13,029 bases of DNA, from contig SLMR01000289.1 in NCBI GenBank assembly GCA_007133445.1, positions 1-13,029 of the forward strand, read 5' to 3'. This DNA comes from Aquisalimonas sp. (GTDB lineage Bacteria > Pseudomonadota > Gammaproteobacteria > Nitrococcales > Aquisalimonadaceae). Shown here one piece after another: positions 1 through 9,020 of the stretch. Below the pieces are notes generated by a model that was given only the letters and a program-made list of their open reading frames with translations, had not been told where the DNA came from and searched no databases. Position 1 is the stretch's first letter; every line of letters starts with the position of its first letter. Made by a program: the position numbers and the translations under genes.

Positions 1-1
1 G

Positions 2-112
2 ATGGCAGTAGTCGTAGACGGTCATGCCACAGACGTACATCCGCACCTCGCCGGGAGTAATGGGCCGGAAGGGCTCCTTGGTGCGGGTGAGGCTGTTGTA
101 GATGGTGAGCAT
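2..112 (-). CDS. cysS: Cysteinyl-tRNA synthetase, N-terminal 37 residues (cut by left edge)
   Basis: Class I aminoacyl-tRNA synthetase that charges tRNA-Cys with cysteine in the cytoplasm. Only the first 37 codons are visible. I read them from the reverse complement; they begin [10 protein letters not shown] and contain [15 protein letters not shown], the hallmark start of the family. Cys28 matches the first zinc ligand of E. coli CysRS, and the HIGH motif would follow immediately beyond the edge. The start is the ATG whose complement is at 110-112; a GGAG lies nine bases upstream of it on the minus strand. The gene diverges from lpxH. In E. coli ppiB separates these two genes; here it is absent. 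Identity is secure despite the short length; the rest of the gene cannot be judged. Confidence 0.93.
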   Translation of the reverse strand, partial: MLTIYNSLTRTKEPFRPITPGEVRMYVCGMTVYDYCH

Positions 113-215
113 GTCGACCGTCTCCGTCCGTGCCGCCCGGGGCGGCTGCGCATTCATTCCGTGGGTGTGGTGTCTGCGGCCAACCCGGCCGCACGCTAGG
201 GACCACCGGCGCGCC

Positions 216-244
216 ATAGTAGCGGAAACGCCGCAGGCGCCCAA
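216..244 (-). promoter_or_regulatory. Possible sigma70-type promoter for cysS
   Basis: On the minus strand, TTGGGC (complement of 239-244) and TACTAT (complement of 216-221) are separated by exactly 17 bases, pointing toward cysS. The -35 box matches the consensus at only three of six positions and the -10 box at four. Transcription would begin near 209, giving a leader of about 97 bases. Found by eye, without statistics. Confidence 0.35.
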
Positions 245-256
245 CCGCAGCGCGGT

Positions 257-285
257 TTGAGGCCACCGGCCGGCGCCGTTATGCT
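257..285 (+). promoter_or_regulatory. Likely sigma70-type promoter for lpxH
   Basis: TTGAGG (257-262) and TATGCT (280-285) are separated by 17 bases, each matching four of six consensus positions. The start of transcription would be near 292, leaving a short leader of about 33 bases before the lpxH ATG at 325. A GGAAG (315-319) five bases from that ATG can act as ribosome binding site. It lies back to back with the weaker candidate promoter for cysS. Confidence 0.5.
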
Positions 286-324
286 TCACCGTCAACCGAC
301 GAGCCGCCGAGGACGGAAGCAACC

Positions 325-1059
325 ATGCGACCCACCGTGTTCATCGCCGACCTGCACCTGGACGAACGTCGCCCGCAGATGGTGCAACTGTTCCTGCAGT
401 TCCTGCAGCGGACCGCCGGCCAGGTCGACGCACTCTACATCCTTGGCGATCTGTTCGAGGCATGGATCGGCGACGACGCCGTCCCCACCGATCACCCCGT
501 CCTGACGGCCCTGGCCCGCTTTTCCGCCACCGGCACACCGCTGTACGTAATGCGCGGCAACCGAGATTTCCTCCTGGGCAACCAGTTCGCGAAAGCCACC
601 GGCGCCACCCTGCTGGAGGATCCGACGGTGATCACTCTGGGCGGCGAGCCGGTGTTGCTCATGCATGGCGACCTGCTGTGCACCGACGATCACGAGTACC
701 AGCAGTTCCGCGCCATGGTGAACGACCCGGAGTGGCAGCGGGGCTTCCTGGCCCGTTCGGTGGACGAGCGCATCGCCCTGGCCAGGGAGGCGCGGGACGA
801 GAGCACGGCGCGGAACAGCATGCTTGCCGATACGGCTGATTCCATCATGGACGTCAACGGCGAAGCCGTGCTGAACACCATGCGCCAGCACGGCGTGCGG
901 CGACTGATCCACGGCCACACCCATCGACCGGACACCCACGTGTTCGATCTGGACGGCCAGCCCGCCACCCGCATCGTGCTGGGCGACTGGTTCGAGCAGG
1001 GAAGCGCGCTCTGGTTCGAGAACGGCGAGTATCGGCTGGAGAGTCTGCCACTGCAGTAG
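325..1059 (+). CDS. lpxH: UDP-2,3-diacylglucosamine diphosphatase
   Basis: Hydrolyses UDP-2,3-diacylglucosamine to lipid X and UMP, the fourth step of lipid A synthesis, as a peripheral inner-membrane enzyme. The 244-residue product has the full calcineurin-like metallophosphoesterase set: DLHL (D9, H11), GDLFE (D42), GNRD (N79), MHGD (H114) and the late HGHTHRP (H196, H198). These correspond, with a shift of about one, to the manganese ligands of E. coli LpxH, and the length is normal for LpxH. The ATG is preceded by GGAAG at 315-319 and a promoter candidate at 257-285. Upstream is divergent cysS; downstream are 267 noncoding bases, so it is probably transcribed alone. Confidence 0.96.
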   Translation: MRPTVFIADLHLDERRPQMVQLFLQFLQRTAGQVDALYILGDLFEAWIGDDAVPTDHPVLTALARFSATGTPLYVMRGNRDFLLGNQFAKATGATLLEDPTVITLGGEPVLLMHGDLLCTDDHEYQQFRAMVNDPEWQRGFLARSVDERIALAREARDESTARNSMLADTADSIMDVNGEAVLNTMRQHGVRRLIHGHTHRPDTHVFDLDGQPATRIVLGDWFEQGSALWFENGEYRLESLPLQ

Positions 1060-1148
1060 ACATGGGTCGTCTGATCGTGCGGGGAACGCGAATCCTTGCC
1101 GTGGGCGACTCGCGGAGCCCCGGAGTGCAGGCCGTCCGGCCCCGAAGG

Positions 1149-1172
1149 GGTGGCCGCATGGATGCGGCCACC
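1149..1172. repeat. Palindromic hairpin A with CATGGATG core
   Basis: The arms GGTGGCCGCAT (1149-1159) and ATGCGGCCACC (1162-1172) are perfect 11-base inverted repeats around a central GG. In RNA the innermost pairs would open to form a small loop. Its core 12-mer CGCATGGATGCG recurs exactly 27 bases downstream in hairpin B. Possibly a REP-like element or a transcription barrier between convergent genes. Confidence 0.75.
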
Positions 1173-1178
1173 GGCGCC

Positions 1179-1196
1179 CAGCGCATGGATGCGCTG
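1179..1196. repeat. Palindromic hairpin B with CATGGATG core
   Basis: The arms CAGCGCAT (1179-1186) and ATGCGCTG (1189-1196) are perfect 8-base inverted repeats around a central GG. It shares the 12-mer CGCATGGATGCG with hairpin A, while the flanking arm bases differ yet remain paired. That covariation suggests the folded structure, not just the sequence, has been kept. TAAG rather than a T-run follows. Confidence 0.75.
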
Positions 1197-1326
1197 TAAG
1201 CTGGCCAGGCCGGAACGGAGGATCAGGCGGAGCGTCGGAGCGATCACCGGACTCCGGCCCCGCGCGACACCCCTTCCGCAAGCCCGGCGGCGAATTGAAG
1301 CGGGCTGAAGCTGGAAAAGTGTCGGG

Positions 1327-1848
1327 TCAGTCCGTCACCCGCTTGAACCGTGTCGCCCGGCAGCTGGGGCAGGGCGGGATGTGGCCGGCCCGCTTGAAGT
1401 GCATGGTCTTGCTGCAGCTCAGGCAGCGCAGTTCTCCGGGGCCGGTCATCTCGCCGGTGTGGTAGACCGCCGCCTCGCTCCACTGGCGGTTGAGCTCGAT
1501 CCACTCCACGCGCGTGCGGTCGGCGATGATGTTGAAGCGGTCGAACAGCCAGTTGCCGAGCAGCTGCATGTCCATCCGGAACCAGCCACGCAGATCCTGA
1601 TCCGACTCCCGGTCCAGGAAGCGCGCGGCATCCTCCACGTCGCGCCGCAGATACTGGCTGATGCGCTCCGCCTCGTCCGCGGTCAGCTCCTCCAGTTCCA
1701 CCGCCTTCTTTTTCGCCCACTCCAGAGCCTGCCGCAACCGCGGCCGCGCCTCCTCGCCGGCCTCCTCCAGGGACTCTGTCACCCGTTGAAGCATCTTTTC
1801 GTAGGCTTCCCGCTGTTCCTCGTCCCTGCGGTCGCGATCGTCGCTCAT
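1327..1848 (-). CDS. ybeL: Zinc-ribbon protein of the YbeL/DUF1451 family
   Basis: A 173-residue cytoplasmic protein of unknown function. The N-terminal part (residues 1-65) is very charged and looks like a helical or coiled-coil segment. A middle domain (about 65-135) contains FNIIADRTRVEWIELNRQW, and the C-terminal zinc ribbon has C142-x2-C145 and C160-x2-C163. This layout and length match E. coli YbeL. So does the position: ybeL is also the divergent neighbour upstream of leuS in E. coli. The ATG (complement of 1846-1848) has GGGAG six to seven bases upstream. No signal peptide or membrane segment is seen. The family assignment is from memory of the motif pattern; no molecular role can be given. 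Confidence 0.82.
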   Translation of the reverse strand: MSDDRDRRDEEQREAYEKMLQRVTESLEEAGEEARPRLRQALEWAKKKAVELEELTADEAERISQYLRRDVEDAARFLDRESDQDLRGWFRMDMQLLGNWLFDRFNIIADRTRVEWIELNRQWSEAAVYHTGEMTGPGELRCLSCSKTMHFKRAGHIPPCPSCRATRFKRVTD

Positions 1849-1876
1849 GCTGGCTCCCGTTCTCCGTGAGTTTTGC

Positions 1877-1906
1877 CTAGTGTCCCGCCCAGGGACGGGA
1901 TACTAG
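1877..1906. repeat. Inverted repeat between divergent zinc-ribbon gene and leuS
   Basis: The arms CTAGTGTCCCG (1877-1887) and CGGGATACTAG (1896-1906) pair over 11 positions with one G-T wobble around an 8-base centre (1888-1895). The inner GTCCC/GGGAC (1882-1886/1892-1896) offers an alternative pairing. The repeat is 28 bases upstream of the zinc-ribbon start codon and about 70 bases upstream of the leuS -10 box. It could be an operator half-site pair or an RNA hairpin in the zinc-ribbon leader. No T-run follows in either direction. Confidence 0.6.
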
Positions 1907-1951
1907 ATTGCAGCCTGCACGGGGTGCCCCACAAGCCCCGCGTCGCAGGCA

Positions 1952-4488
<2,537 letters not shown>

Positions 4489-4504
4489 CAACGGAGGCCG
4501 TGCC

Positions 4505-5002
4505 GTGGCCCTGCTGCGCTGGATCGTCGTGCTGGTTCTGGTGGTCGCCCTGGCCGGGTGCGGCTGGCACCTGCGCGGCACAGCGCCCGGGACGGCGTCG
4601 CTGGATGGCATGACCGTGGTGGTGGACTCCCGGGTGGGCGAGGGCGAGCTCGTTCGCGAAGTGCGTCGGGCCCTGCGGGCGGCCGGCGCCGAGGTGCGGG
4701 ACAGTGGCGACGGGCCGCGGCTGGTGCTGGAAAGCGAGAGCGATGATCGCCAGCGTCTGGTCGTGGGGACAGGCGACAGCCCGGACGAATACGAGCTGCG
4801 CTACCGCGTGCGCTGGTCCATCCAGGATGCCGAGGGCGAGACCGTTGCCGGGCCGGATACCTTCGAGCAGTTGCGTACCTATCGCCGTGATCCTGGTCAG
4901 GTGCTGGGCGGCGAGAGCCGGGAAGATGCCCTGATTCGCGAGTTGCAGCGGGACATCGCCTTCCTGCTCGCGGAGCGGGCCCAGGCCGCCCTGGGCGAGT
5001 AA
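4505..5002 (+). CDS. lptE: LPS-assembly lipoprotein LptE
   Basis: Outer-membrane lipoprotein that plugs and folds the LptD barrel, delivering lipopolysaccharide to the cell surface. The 165-residue product has a hydrophobic signal sequence (about residues 3-17) and a lipobox LAGC with lipidated Cys19. The next residue is Gly rather than Asp, which fits outer-membrane sorting. CGWHLRG right after the lipobox is typical of LptE (formerly RlpB). The rest is weakly conserved, as is usual. GTG is the start: GGAGG at 4493-4497 is seven bases upstream and the signal peptide begins there. It lies 16 bases after leuS and before holA, the same order as in E. coli (leuS-lptE-holA). Confidence 0.93.
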   Translation: MALLRWIVVLVLVVALAGCGWHLRGTAPGTASLDGMTVVVDSRVGEGELVREVRRALRAAGAEVRDSGDGPRLVLESESDDRQRLVVGTGDSPDEYELRYRVRWSIQDAEGETVAGPDTFEQLRTYRRDPGQVLGGESREDALIRELQRDIAFLLAERAQAALGE

Positions 5003-5034
5003 GACCATGGATCGCCCCCGCGCAGGAGAGTGGC

Positions 5035-6063
5035 ATGCGGCTTAAGCCGGAGGATGTTCCCCGGGTTCTGAACGACGGGCTGCCGCCGGTGTGGCTGATC
5101 ACCGGTGACGAGCCACTGCTGGTCGGCGAGACCGTGGACGCCGTGCGCGCTGCGGCGCGCGAGGTCGGGCACAGCGAGCGGGAGGTGCTGGAGGCGGACG
5201 GCCAGTTCGACTGGCAGCGTCTCACTGCCGCTGCCGACAACCTCTCGCTGTTCGGGGATCGCCGCATCGTCGAACTGCGGCTGCCCACCGGGAAACCCGG
5301 CCAGGCGGGCGGCAAGGCGATTGCCGAGTACTGCGACCGCGTCCCGGATGACACGGTGCTGATCGTCACCGCGCCGCGCCTGGACGGCAATACGCGCAAG
5401 GCGGCCTGGGTCAGCGCCCTGGACAAGGCCGGCGCCGTGGTCCAGATCTGGCCCCTGGAGCCGCGTCAACTGCCGGGCTGGCTGGAGCAGCGCCTGCGCG
5501 GGGCCGGCCTGGAGCCGACCCGGGACGCCGTGCAGCTGCTGGCGGAACGCAGCGAGGGCAACCTGCTGGCCGCCGTGCAGGAGATCGAGAAACTACGGTT
5601 GCTGCTGCCCGCCGGCCAGGTGGACGGCGACGCGGTACGGCGGGCGGTGGCCGACAGCGCCCGATTCGACGTGTTCGACCTCACCGCCGCCGCGCTGGAG
5701 GGGAGCGTGGCGCGCTGCGTGCGGATTGTTGCCGGCCTGCGCGACGAGGGCGTGGAGCCGACTCTGGTGCTCTGGGCGCTGTCCCGGGAGGTGCGGGTGG
5801 TCTGCCAGCTGCAGGCCGCGCGTGGCCAGGAGGAACAGATCCTGCGCCGCAACGGCGTATTCGGTCCGCGCAAGACCCAGGTGCAGAAGGCGGCGCGACG
5901 CGGCAGCCTGCGCCGCTGGCAGACGCTGCTGGCGCGCTGCGCGCGGGTGGATCGGGTCAGCAAGGGTGTTGCGCCGGGAAGGGTCTGGGACGAATTGTTA
6001 CAATTGAGCATAGCCATTGCCGGTGGCCGTGGCGGGCGTGGCGCCGCAGCGGCGTCGCGCTGA
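5035..6063 (+). CDS. holA: DNA polymerase III delta subunit
   Basis: Clamp-loader subunit that opens the beta sliding clamp for the replicative polymerase. Its 342 residues compare well with 343 in E. coli. The N-terminal [11 protein letters not shown] (22-32) is the family's degenerate nucleotide-binding strand. SLFG (71-74) matches the beta-clamp interaction loop, with L72 and F73 at the positions of E. coli L73 and F74. [11 protein letters not shown], starting at residue 213, opens the C-terminal collar domain. The ATG has AGGAG at 5024-5028, six bases away. The C-terminus ends in a low-complexity Gly/Ala/Arg tail (about 330-342) beyond the collar. It follows lptE by 32 bases and its stop is four bases from the proA start, which suggests translational coupling. 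Confidence 0.96.
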   Translation: MRLKPEDVPRVLNDGLPPVWLITGDEPLLVGETVDAVRAAAREVGHSEREVLEADGQFDWQRLTAAADNLSLFGDRRIVELRLPTGKPGQAGGKAIAEYCDRVPDDTVLIVTAPRLDGNTRKAAWVSALDKAGAVVQIWPLEPRQLPGWLEQRLRGAGLEPTRDAVQLLAERSEGNLLAAVQEIEKLRLLLPAGQVDGDAVRRAVADSARFDVFDLTAAALEGSVARCVRIVAGLRDEGVEPTLVLWALSREVRVVCQLQAARGQEEQILRRNGVFGPRKTQVQKAARRGSLRRWQTLLARCARVDRVSKGVAPGRVWDELLQLSIAIAGGRGGRGAAAASR

Positions 6064-6067
6064 CGGG

Positions 6068-7378
6068 ATGCGGCCACCTCCGAATCAGGATGGAACCACG
6101 AGTGCCATTGCCGACAACATTGCCAACGTGCATGAATACATGACCGGCGTCGGCCGCCGCGCGCGGGATGCCGGCCGTGCCATGGCTCGCGCCGAGACCG
6201 CCGAGAAGAATCGGGCGCTGGCCGCCATGGCGGATGCCATCGACGCCCAGGCGGCGCGCATCGCCGAGGAGAACGGCCGTGATATGGCCGCGGGCCGGGA
6301 CAGCGGGCTGGACGAGGCCCTGCTGGACCGCCTGGAGCTGACACCGGAGCGCATCAGCGCCATGGCCGAAGGGCTGCGCCAGATCGCCACCCTGCCGGAC
6401 CCGGTGGGGGCCGTGGATGACCTGCGCATGCGCCCCTCCGGCATCCAGGTCGGGCGCATGCGGGTGCCGCTCGGCGTGGTGGGGATCATCTACGAATCGC
6501 GGCCCAACGTCACCGCGGATGCGGCCGGGTTGTGCCTGAAGTCCGGTAATGCCGCCATTCTGCGCGGTGGCTCCGAGGCGCTGCATTCCAACCGCGCCAT
6601 CGCCGAGTGCATCCGCGCCGGTCTGGACCGTGCCGGACTGCCCATGGACGCCGTGCAGGTGGTGGACACCACCGACCGCGCAGCCGTGGGCGATCTGATT
6701 ACCATGAACGACTGCGTGGATGTGATCGTACCCCGGGGCGGCAAGGGCCTGATCGAGCGCATCAGCCGCGACGCCACCGTGCCGGTGATCAAGCACCTGG
6801 ACGGCGTCTGCCACGTCTACATCGACGATGCCGCCGATCCCGAGAAGGCACTGGACGTGGCCTTCAACGCCAAGACCCAGCGCTACGGCACCTGCAACAC
6901 CATGGAAACCCTGCTGGTGGCCGAGAGCGTGGCGGCGCAGATCCTGCCGCCGCTTGCCGAGCGTTTCCGCGCGGCCGGGGTGGAGCTGCGCGGCTGCGAG
7001 CAGAGCCGCCGCTGGGTGGCTGACATGAAGGCGGCCACCGATGACGACTGGGCCGCGGAATACCTGGCGCCCGTCCTGGCGGTGCGGGTGGTGGCCGGGC
7101 TCGATGCGGCCATCGAGCACATCACCACCTGGAGTTCCGGGCACACCGAGGCCATCGTCAGCCAGGACTGGAGCCGTGCCCAGCGTTTCCTGCGCGAGGT
7201 GGACTCCAGCTCCGTGATGGTCAACGCCTCCACCCGCTTCGCCGACGGCTTCGAGTACGGTCTGGGTGCCGAGATCGGGATCAGCACCGACAAGTTGCAC
7301 GCCCGCGGCCCGGTGGGGCTGGAGGGGCTCACCTCGCAGAAGTGGATTGTGCTCGGGGACGGGCATGTACGCGGCTGA
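6068..7378 (+). CDS. proA: Gamma-glutamyl phosphate reductase
   Basis: NADPH-dependent reduction of glutamate 5-phosphate to glutamate 5-semialdehyde, the second step of proline synthesis in the cytoplasm. From the ATG at 6068 it has 436 residues and belongs to the aldehyde dehydrogenase superfamily. Visible motifs are [18 protein letters not shown] (cofactor binding), [20 protein letters not shown], and [11 protein letters not shown] with catalytic Cys276. Near the end are [10 protein letters not shown] and [13 protein letters not shown]. The start is uncertain: 6068 has little Shine-Dalgarno but sits four bases after holA, while GTG 6128 and ATG 6140 are in-frame alternatives closer to the E. 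coli N-terminus. A TTG further up (6017) overlaps holA and is unlikely. No proB is nearby. Confidence 0.96.
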   Translation: MRPPPNQDGTTSAIADNIANVHEYMTGVGRRARDAGRAMARAETAEKNRALAAMADAIDAQAARIAEENGRDMAAGRDSGLDEALLDRLELTPERISAMAEGLRQIATLPDPVGAVDDLRMRPSGIQVGRMRVPLGVVGIIYESRPNVTADAAGLCLKSGNAAILRGGSEALHSNRAIAECIRAGLDRAGLPMDAVQVVDTTDRAAVGDLITMNDCVDVIVPRGGKGLIERISRDATVPVIKHLDGVCHVYIDDAADPEKALDVAFNAKTQRYGTCNTMETLLVAESVAAQILPPLAERFRAAGVELRGCEQSRRWVADMKAATDDDWAAEYLAPVLAVRVVAGLDAAIEHITTWSSGHTEAIVSQDWSRAQRFLREVDSSSVMVNASTRFADGFEYGLGAEIGISTDKLHARGPVGLEGLTSQKWIVLGDGHVRG

Positions 7379-7392
7379 AGCCCGATGCCGGC

Positions 7393-7398
7393 GGGGAG
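7393..7398 (+). promoter_or_regulatory. Ribosome binding site favouring a TTG start for nadD
   Basis: GGGGAG ends seven bases before TTG 7406. The upstream in-frame ATG at 7385 has no comparable site, and translation from it would run through this motif. The TTG start gives SRLVGMFGGTFDP, which matches the usual NadD N-terminal length. Confidence 0.5.
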
Positions 7399-7405
7399 CT
7401 GCCAT

Positions 7406-8059
7406 TTGAGCCGCCTGGTGGGCATGTTCGGCGGGACCTTCGATCCGGTCCACAATGCTCACTTGCGGGTGGCACTGGATGTAGTGGAGCAGGGCGGCCT
7501 GGATCGTCTGCATCTCATTCCCTGCCGGGTGCCCCCGCATCGCGGCGATCCCGACGTCACCGCGCAGCAGCGGCTGGCCATGCTCGAGCGCGCCGCCGCC
7601 GGCGAGCCGCGCTTCCACGTGGATGATCGGGAACTGCGCCGCGACGGTCCGTCATACACCGTGGACACGCTGCGCTCCCTGCGCACTGAGGACCCCGACG
7701 CGCATCTGCTGCTGCTGATCGGCACCGACAGCTTTCTCAGCTTGCCCCGGTGGGACCGCTGGCAGGGACTCACCGACTACGCCCATCTCGTCGTCATGGA
7801 GCGCCCGGAGGCGAACACGCCCATGCCGGCGCAGCTGAAGGACTGGCTTGCCGGGCGCGAGACGCCTGACTGGGCCACTCTCCACCGGGAGCGTGCCGGC
7901 CGCGTGCTGTTCCAGGCGGTCACGCCCATGGCCGTGTCGGCCACCGATATTCGCCAGCGGTTGCGGGACGGGCGTTCACCGCGCTACCTGTTGCCGGACG
8001 CGGTATGGGACTATATACGGGACAATGGTTTGTATGGCGCCGGCCGGCAGGCCGGTTGA
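7406..8059 (+). CDS. nadD: Nicotinate-nucleotide adenylyltransferase
   Basis: Transfers AMP from ATP to nicotinate mononucleotide, making deamido-NAD in the NAD synthesis pathway. With the TTG start the protein has 217 residues (E. coli 213). The nucleotidyltransferase signature GGTFDPVHNAHL is at residues 9-20, with the H16-x2-H19 pair that binds ATP phosphates. LLLIGTDSFLSLPRW is the conserved middle strand, and SATDIR replaces the common SSTxIR near the C-terminus. An ATG at 7385 in the same frame would add seven residues (MPAGSCH) unlike any family N-terminus I know. The site at 7393-7398 favours 7406. It follows proA by 27 bases and precedes rsfS, as nadD does in many gammaproteobacteria. 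Confidence 0.95.
   Translation: MSRLVGMFGGTFDPVHNAHLRVALDVVEQGGLDRLHLIPCRVPPHRGDPDVTAQQRLAMLERAAAGEPRFHVDDRELRRDGPSYTVDTLRSLRTEDPDAHLLLLIGTDSFLSLPRWDRWQGLTDYAHLVVMERPEANTPMPAQLKDWLAGRETPDWATLHRERAGRVLFQAVTPMAVSATDIRQRLRDGRSPRYLLPDAVWDYIRDNGLYGAGRQAG
8040..8055. repeat. Hairpin over the 3' end of nadD
   Basis: CCGGCC (8040-8045) and GGCCGG (8050-8055) are perfect inverted repeats with a four-base loop, extended by a possible G-T pair. It ends two bases before the nadD TGA. No T-run follows. In GC-rich coding DNA such a stem could arise by chance. Confidence 0.4.
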
Positions 8060-8071
8060 GAGGGGACGAAC

Positions 8072-8096
8072 CGGCGGCAGCCAACCGCCGTGGAGG
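8072..8096 (+). promoter_or_regulatory. rsfS leader: hairpin plus strong Shine-Dalgarno
   Basis: CGGCGG (8072-8077) can pair with CCGCCG (8085-8090) across a seven-base loop. GGAGG (8092-8096) begins one base after the stem. Six bases further is ATC at 8103, in the rsfS frame; no ATG, GTG or TTG in that frame lies at a usable distance from this site. The arrangement looks like a translation start with a non-standard initiator, and the hairpin abuts the ribosome binding site. Confidence 0.45.
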
Positions 8097-8102
8097 TGCA
8101 TC

Positions 8103-8495
8103 ATCAGCGCGACCGATCATGTCGAGACGCTGGACTGGGCGGAGTTGCGGGACGTGGTCCTGGCTGCCCTGGAGGATATGAAAGCCTTGGACCCGGTGGT
8201 TCTGGATGTCCGCGGCAAGACCGGAATCACCGATGTCATGGTGGTGGCCTCGGGCAACTCGAGCCGCCACGTCAAGGCCATCGCCGACCGTGTGGGCGAG
8301 GATGCCAAGCAACACAACATGCGCCCCCTGGGTGTCGAGGGCGAGGACAGTGCCGAGTGGGTGCTGGTGGACCTGGGTGACGTGGTCGTGCACGTCATGG
8401 TGCCGAAAATGCGTGAGCTCTACCGGCTTGAGCGGATCTGGGGCTTCGACGAGTCCGAGGATGAAGCCTCCCACGCCGGCGACATGCAGGGCTGA
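8103..8495 (+). CDS. rsfS: Ribosomal silencing factor RsfS (Iojap/DUF143)
   Basis: Binds protein uL14 of the large ribosomal subunit and blocks subunit joining when nutrients are short. The conserved body is complete: LDVRGKTGITDVMVVASGNSSRHVKAIAD, RPLGVEGEDSAEWVLVDLGDVVVHVM and LYRLERIWG. The start is odd. The frame is open far upstream into nadD, with ATGs at 8025 and 8034 inside nadD but without a Shine-Dalgarno. A strong GGAGG (8092-8096) sits six bases before ATC 8103. Alternatives downstream are TTG 8145 and GTG 8154, which would trim the usual N-terminal helix. I use 8103 (130 residues) as the best-supported but unconfirmed start. It ends two bases before rlmH. Confidence 0.85.
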   Translation: MSATDHVETLDWAELRDVVLAALEDMKALDPVVLDVRGKTGITDVMVVASGNSSRHVKAIADRVGEDAKQHNMRPLGVEGEDSAEWVLVDLGDVVVHVMVPKMRELYRLERIWGFDESEDEASHAGDMQG

Positions 8496-8497
8496 GC

Positions 8498-8965
8498 GTG
8501 CGGGTGCAGCTCACCGCCGTGGGGCAGAAGATGCCCCGCTGGGTGGCGGACGGCTATCAGGAGTACGCTGGCCGCATGCCGCGGGAGCTGCGGCTGGAGT
8601 TGCGGGAGTTGCCCAGCGGTGACCGCGGCCGCGGTGGCAACCCGGAACGCGCCCGGGAGATCGAGGGACAGCGGCTGCTGCAGGCCGTGCCCCGGGACGC
8701 GACCATCATTGCGCTGGATCAGCGTGGGCGCGCCGTGGATACCGAGGCAATGGCTGCCGCCATGCGCGACTGGCTGCAGGATGGCCGGGACGTGGCCATG
8801 CTGGTGGGCGGGCCGGACGGCCTGGACCGGGCCTGCCTGGATGCCGCCCGGCAGCGCTGGTCGCTGTCGCCGCTGACGCTGCCGCACATGCTGGTGCGGG
8901 TGCTGCTCGCGGAACAGCTCTACCGCGCCTGGACCATACTCGCCGGGCACCCGTACCACCGCTAA
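8498..8965 (+). CDS. rlmH: 23S rRNA (pseudouridine1915-N3)-methyltransferase RlmH
   Basis: SPOUT-fold methyltransferase that uses S-adenosylmethionine to methylate pseudouridine 1915 in helix 69 of 23S rRNA, in the intact 70S ribosome. Its 155 residues match the E. coli enzyme (155). The trefoil-knot motifs are present: LVGGPDGL (102-109), LSPLTLPHMLVRVLLAEQLYRAW (123-145) and the conserved C-terminal HPYHR (151-155). GTG 8498 lies two bases after the rsfS stop, so the two are probably translationally coupled; AGGG near the end of rsfS may assist. The rsfS-rlmH pair is conserved widely in bacteria. In E. coli mrdA-rodA come next, but here maf follows after 55 bases. Confidence 0.97.
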   Translation: MRVQLTAVGQKMPRWVADGYQEYAGRMPRELRLELRELPSGDRGRGGNPERAREIEGQRLLQAVPRDATIIALDQRGRAVDTEAMAAAMRDWLQDGRDVAMLVGGPDGLDRACLDAARQRWSLSPLTLPHMLVRVLLAEQLYRAWTILAGHPYHR

Positions 8966-9007
8966 TGCGGCGTCGGGGTCGGTGACAAGGAAACTCAAAC
9001 AGCCTTC

Positions 9008-9013
9008 GAGGTG
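9008..9013 (+). promoter_or_regulatory. Ribosome binding site fixing the maf start at 9021
   Basis: GAGGTG ends seven bases before ATG 9021. The in-frame GTG at 8982 lies upstream of it, has no such site, and would add thirteen residues unlike the family N-terminus. Confidence 0.6.
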
Positions 9014-9020
9014 CAATGCT

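Larger units (their letters stand above)
1060..1326. other. Noncoding gap between convergent lpxH and the zinc-ribbon gene
   Basis: No credible coding sequence lies here; the open frames crossing it on either strand are out-of-frame extensions or lack any recognisable protein. The visible structure is the pair of palindromic hairpins at 1149-1196, with a small CCCC-GAA-GGGG stem (1140-1150) just before them. I found no run of T after any of the stems on either strand, so a classical intrinsic terminator is not evident. The gap separates the 3' ends of two convergent genes, where a bidirectional transcription barrier would be expected. Confidence 0.6.

Noticed and set aside
1140..1200. Intrinsic terminator for lpxH or the zinc-ribbon gene
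   Set aside because: The stems are strong but no run of T follows on either strand, so I list them as repeats rather than terminators.
292..1281. A 329-codon minus-strand frame covering lpxH and the following gap
   Set aside because: The plus strand carries lpxH with every metal ligand. The antisense product is low-complexity and shows no domain.
6017..6067. Upstream TTG start for proA
   Set aside because: It overlaps the holA end by 47 bases and adds [17 protein letters not shown], which is unlike ProA N-termini. ATG 6068 is simpler.
7848..8102. Upstream extension of the rsfS frame into nadD
   Set aside because: The extra residues are Arg, Pro and Cys rich and come from the nadD coding region read in another frame. 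No ribosome binding site precedes the in-frame ATGs, and RsfS proteins do not have such an extension.
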